DNA from: CBDCYS01 sp965226245
GTDB taxonomy: Bacteria; Acidobacteriota; Terriglobia; Bryobacterales; UBA6623
Reading direction: 5' to 3'
Length of the DNA: 64,000 bases
Assembly (NCBI GenBank): GCA_965226245.1
Contig: CBDDCL010000015.1
Span: 1 to 64,000 of the forward strand
Shown here: positions 62,330 to 64,000 of the stretch, piece after piece
How positions within the stretch are numbered: the stretch's first letter is position 1
How the letters are laid out: each line of letters opens with the position of its first letter
Translations under genes and position numbers: made by a program
Notes under the pieces: generated by a model
The model's input: the letters and a program-made list of their open reading frames with translations, nothing else
Told to the model about the DNA's origin: nothing
Databases searched by the model: none

Positions 62330-63390
62330 TTCGACTCCGTCGCGCCGCAGCTTGGCTTCCAGTATTTATCTCCATGACTCTCCCGGCTCAAACTTACTCC
62401 GCTCGAAAGACAACCGTGGACGGGGTTTCGGTCATCGAGTTGTCCGACGCCTCGCGGAACACAACCGTCTCGATCGTTCCCTCGGTTGGCAACATCGCCT
62501 ACCGCATGGACGTGAATGGCAAGAACGCCTTCTGGTTTCCCTTCGATTCGGTCAAGGATCTCGCCGCCAACCCTAAGCTTTGCGGAAACCCGTTTCTGGC
62601 CCCCTGGGCGAACCGCCTCGACGAAGAAGCTTTCCACGCGAATGGAAGGAAGTACCGGCTCAACCCCGACCTGGACAACTTTCGAAAGGACGGTAACCAC
62701 CTGCCGATTCACGGTCTGCTGCTCTATGCCTCGGCCTGGGAAGTTGTTTCGCTCAGCGCGAACAGCGAAAGCGCCCACGTAACCAGCCGGTTGGAGTTTT
62801 CCCGCCACGCCGATTGGATGGCGCAGTTTCCCTTTGCGCACACGATCGAGATGACCTACCGGCTGCGCGGCGGCTCGCTGGAAGTGCATACTCGCATCGA
62901 CAACATCGGCGCGCAAACGATGCCGCTTTCGGTGGGCTACCATCCCTACTTCCAGCTCCATGACGCACCACGCCATGATTGGACCGTCCGGCTGGGAGCC
63001 GAGCGAGTCTGGACTCTGAGCGACAAGCTGATCCCGACCGGCGAGACAAAGCAGATTCAAGATGTCCTGGGGGATCCTGCCAACCTGCCGCTCAAGGGAC
63101 TCTTTCTCGATCACGTGTTGGGCAGTCTGTTGCGTGACGATGAGGGTGGCGCGTCGTTTTCCGTTGAGGGCGCCCGGCAAAAAATCGAGGTCGTTTATGG
63201 GCCGAAATACCGCGCCGCAGTTGTTTACGCGCCCACCGGCAAGGATCAAAACTTCATCTGCTTCGAGCCCATGAGCGGCATCACCAACGCCTTCAACCTC
63301 GCTCATCGCGGAATCTACAAAGACCTGCAAACCATTCCCCCCGGTCAAGCCTGGGAAGAAAGCTACTGGATCCGCCCCACCGGATTTTAA
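62326..63390 (+). CDS. Exported aldose 1-epimerase family protein
   Basis: This 354-residue galactose mutarotase-like protein has a signal peptide (RRAAAWLPVFISMTLPAQ) and the beta-sandwich fold. The catalytic His are in HLPIHGLLLYA near residue 128 and SVGYHPYFQLHD near residue 206, and the catalytic Glu in NFICFEPMSGITNAF near residue 309. It interconverts anomers of a sugar in the periplasm. Translation is coupled to the small Cys-rich protein by the ATGA overlap. Confidence 0.88.
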   Translation: MIRLRRAAAWLPVFISMTLPAQTYSARKTTVDGVSVIELSDASRNTTVSIVPSVGNIAYRMDVNGKNAFWFPFDSVKDLAANPKLCGNPFLAPWANRLDEEAFHANGRKYRLNPDLDNFRKDGNHLPIHGLLLYASAWEVVSLSANSESAHVTSRLEFSRHADWMAQFPFAHTIEMTYRLRGGSLEVHTRIDNIGAQTMPLSVGYHPYFQLHDAPRHDWTVRLGAERVWTLSDKLIPTGETKQIQDVLGDPANLPLKGLFLDHVLGSLLRDDEGGASFSVEGARQKIEVVYGPKYRAAVVYAPTGKDQNFICFEPMSGITNAFNLAHRGIYKDLQTIPPGQAWEESYWIRPTGF

Positions 63391-63514
63391 GACCGCGCCC
63401 TAGCTACTTTCCGGCGCAAAAAGGAGCGGTCCGGTCAGCTAAATACAGCGGTTGGCCGGCCGGGAAACGGACGAAACGACGAAAAGATTTAGGACAAATA
63501 GGCACGATTTGTGG

Positions 63515-63520
63515 TATAAT
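63515..63520 (+). promoter_or_regulatory. Candidate -10 promoter element
   Basis: TATAAT is perfect to the sigma-70 consensus and sits in an AT-rich island (TGTGGTATAATAAGGATTAA) about 40 bp before the next small frame. A matching -35 is weak (GGACAA near 63492). The rest of 63391-63555 holds no gene. Confidence 0.35.
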
Positions 63521-63555
63521 AAGGATTAACCACCCTGCGCCACCGCCAGCGCTGC

Positions 63556-63807
63556 TTGTTCGAACCCCTCTTCCCCGAAAATCCGCTGGATTTTCCCCGC
63601 TACGGGAAGGAAGATCCGCGAGTGCCGATTTTCATGTTCCGGCTGGGCACGATCGACCCGGCGCGCATGCAGGAATCACAAAGGCCCGGCGGCAAGCCAC
63701 TGCCATCGCTGCACTCGGCCTTTTTCTGGCCCCTGCCAAGACCCACGATCGCAACCGGGGTAAAGGGCATGACGGCGGCTGTGCTGGAGCTGATGAATAG
63801 TAGGTAG
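63556..63807 (+). CDS. Small hypothetical protein, unrecognised
   Basis: This 83-residue frame starts with TTG and reads FEPLFPENPLDFPRYGKEDP, then RVPIFMFRLGTIDPARMQES. No domain is recognised. A good -10 box upstream and proline-rich, strongly non-random content favour expression, but the TTG start and absence of a ribosome binding site argue against it. It may be the upstream part of a gene whose second half is the frame at 63867. Confidence 0.35.
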   Translation: MFEPLFPENPLDFPRYGKEDPRVPIFMFRLGTIDPARMQESQRPGGKPLPSLHSAFFWPLPRPTIATGVKGMTAAVLELMNSR

Positions 63808-63866
63808 CCGGCGCCATTCGACCGCCTAAGACCGAAGCTCTCGATTTTGGATTCGGCAGCCGCGAC

Positions 63867-64000
63867 ATGACCCCCGCCCGCGAAACGATCGCGTTCTACC
63901 GCACCGACGGGCGCAACTGGCCACAAGAAAAGACTCTCTACCTGCTCCCCATCTTCAACGGCGGCTGCCCCTGGCCCCGCGAATACTGGCTAGCCCGTGG
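63867..64000 (+). CDS. Unidentified protein, N-terminal part (runs off the window)
   Basis: The open frame from ATG 63867 reads MTPARETIAFYRTDGRNWPQ, then TLYLLPIFNGGCPWPREYWL, and continues past the window end. I do not recognise the family. The frame is different from that of the preceding small gene (63556), so the two may be one gene split by a frameshift or two neighbouring genes. Confidence 0.35.
   Translation, partial: MTPARETIAFYRTDGRNWPQEKTLYLLPIFNGGCPWPREYWLAR

Overview
The window looks like accessory-rich chromosome of a GC-rich Gram-negative bacterium, most likely an Acidobacteriota member of the Solibacter/Bryobacterales type. This placement is an inference from gene content: several Tat-exported Gfo/Idh/MocA oxidoreductases, a GMC oxidoreductase with its gluconate 2-dehydrogenase subunit 3 partner, a membrane-anchored octaheme cytochrome with TPRs, many PIN-domain toxin-antitoxin pairs and abundant short palindromic repeats. 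No rRNA gene is present. One tRNA (Gln, CTG) is seen, and no CRISPR array was found.

Layout. 1-16.2 kb is a mobile and broken-gene region. It holds an IS3 end, a secreted purple-acid-phosphatase-like enzyme, a GH15 remnant, four toxin-antitoxin pairs, a group II intron with a broken reverse transcriptase, an IS630, an ISL3 and an IS1182 element (each frameshifted), an integrase remnant, two Gfo/Idh/MocA genes and an ornithine-cyclodeaminase-family gene. 16.2-25.9 kb is mostly housekeeping: a frameshifted inositol monophosphatase, a CYTH protein, a minus-strand operon larC-metG-tatD-polyprenyl diphosphate synthase, a Tat-exported enolase-superfamily dehydratase and a Uma2 protein. 26-31 kb has a GT2 glycosyltransferase and a PlsC acyltransferase, followed by a repeat field that ends in a REP-associated tyrosine transposase (RAYT) next to its likely cognate palindromes.

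31-41.7 kb holds the GMC/subunit-3 pair, a TylF-type methyltransferase, thiol peroxidase, a pair of coiled-coil methyltransferases, a fatty acid hydroxylase and a third Gfo/Idh/MocA protein, with kinase and sulfatase remnants between them. 42-52.6 kb holds the octaheme cytochrome-TPR protein, an OxlT-like MFS carrier, tRNA-Gln, a Tat-exported FAD oxidase, gamma-glutamyltranspeptidase, a DUF3237 protein and a quinone oxidoreductase. 53-60.9 kb is again mobile: an HpcH/HpaI-like protein, a PHP-domain protein, transposase fragments, an ISL3-type MITE, an intact IS1595 element, HicAB and a broken helix-turn-helix gene. 60.9-64 kb has a DUF697 protein, a small Cys-rich exported protein overlapping an exported aldose 1-epimerase, and an open frame running off the window.

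The metabolic genes fit a heterotroph that processes sugars and oxidised sugars in its envelope (GMC/subunit 3, Gfo/Idh/MocA, galactonate-dehydratase-like, aldose epimerase, FAD sugar or alcohol oxidase). The most unusual content is non-coding. A 532-bp element without a full transposase is present twice with perfect 5-bp target duplications, each copy sitting at the 5' end of a gene. There are also RAYT-linked palindromes, GTTGAGCC arrays facing each other around a 55-bp core, and a family of dispersed hairpins, one of which lies beside the group II intron.
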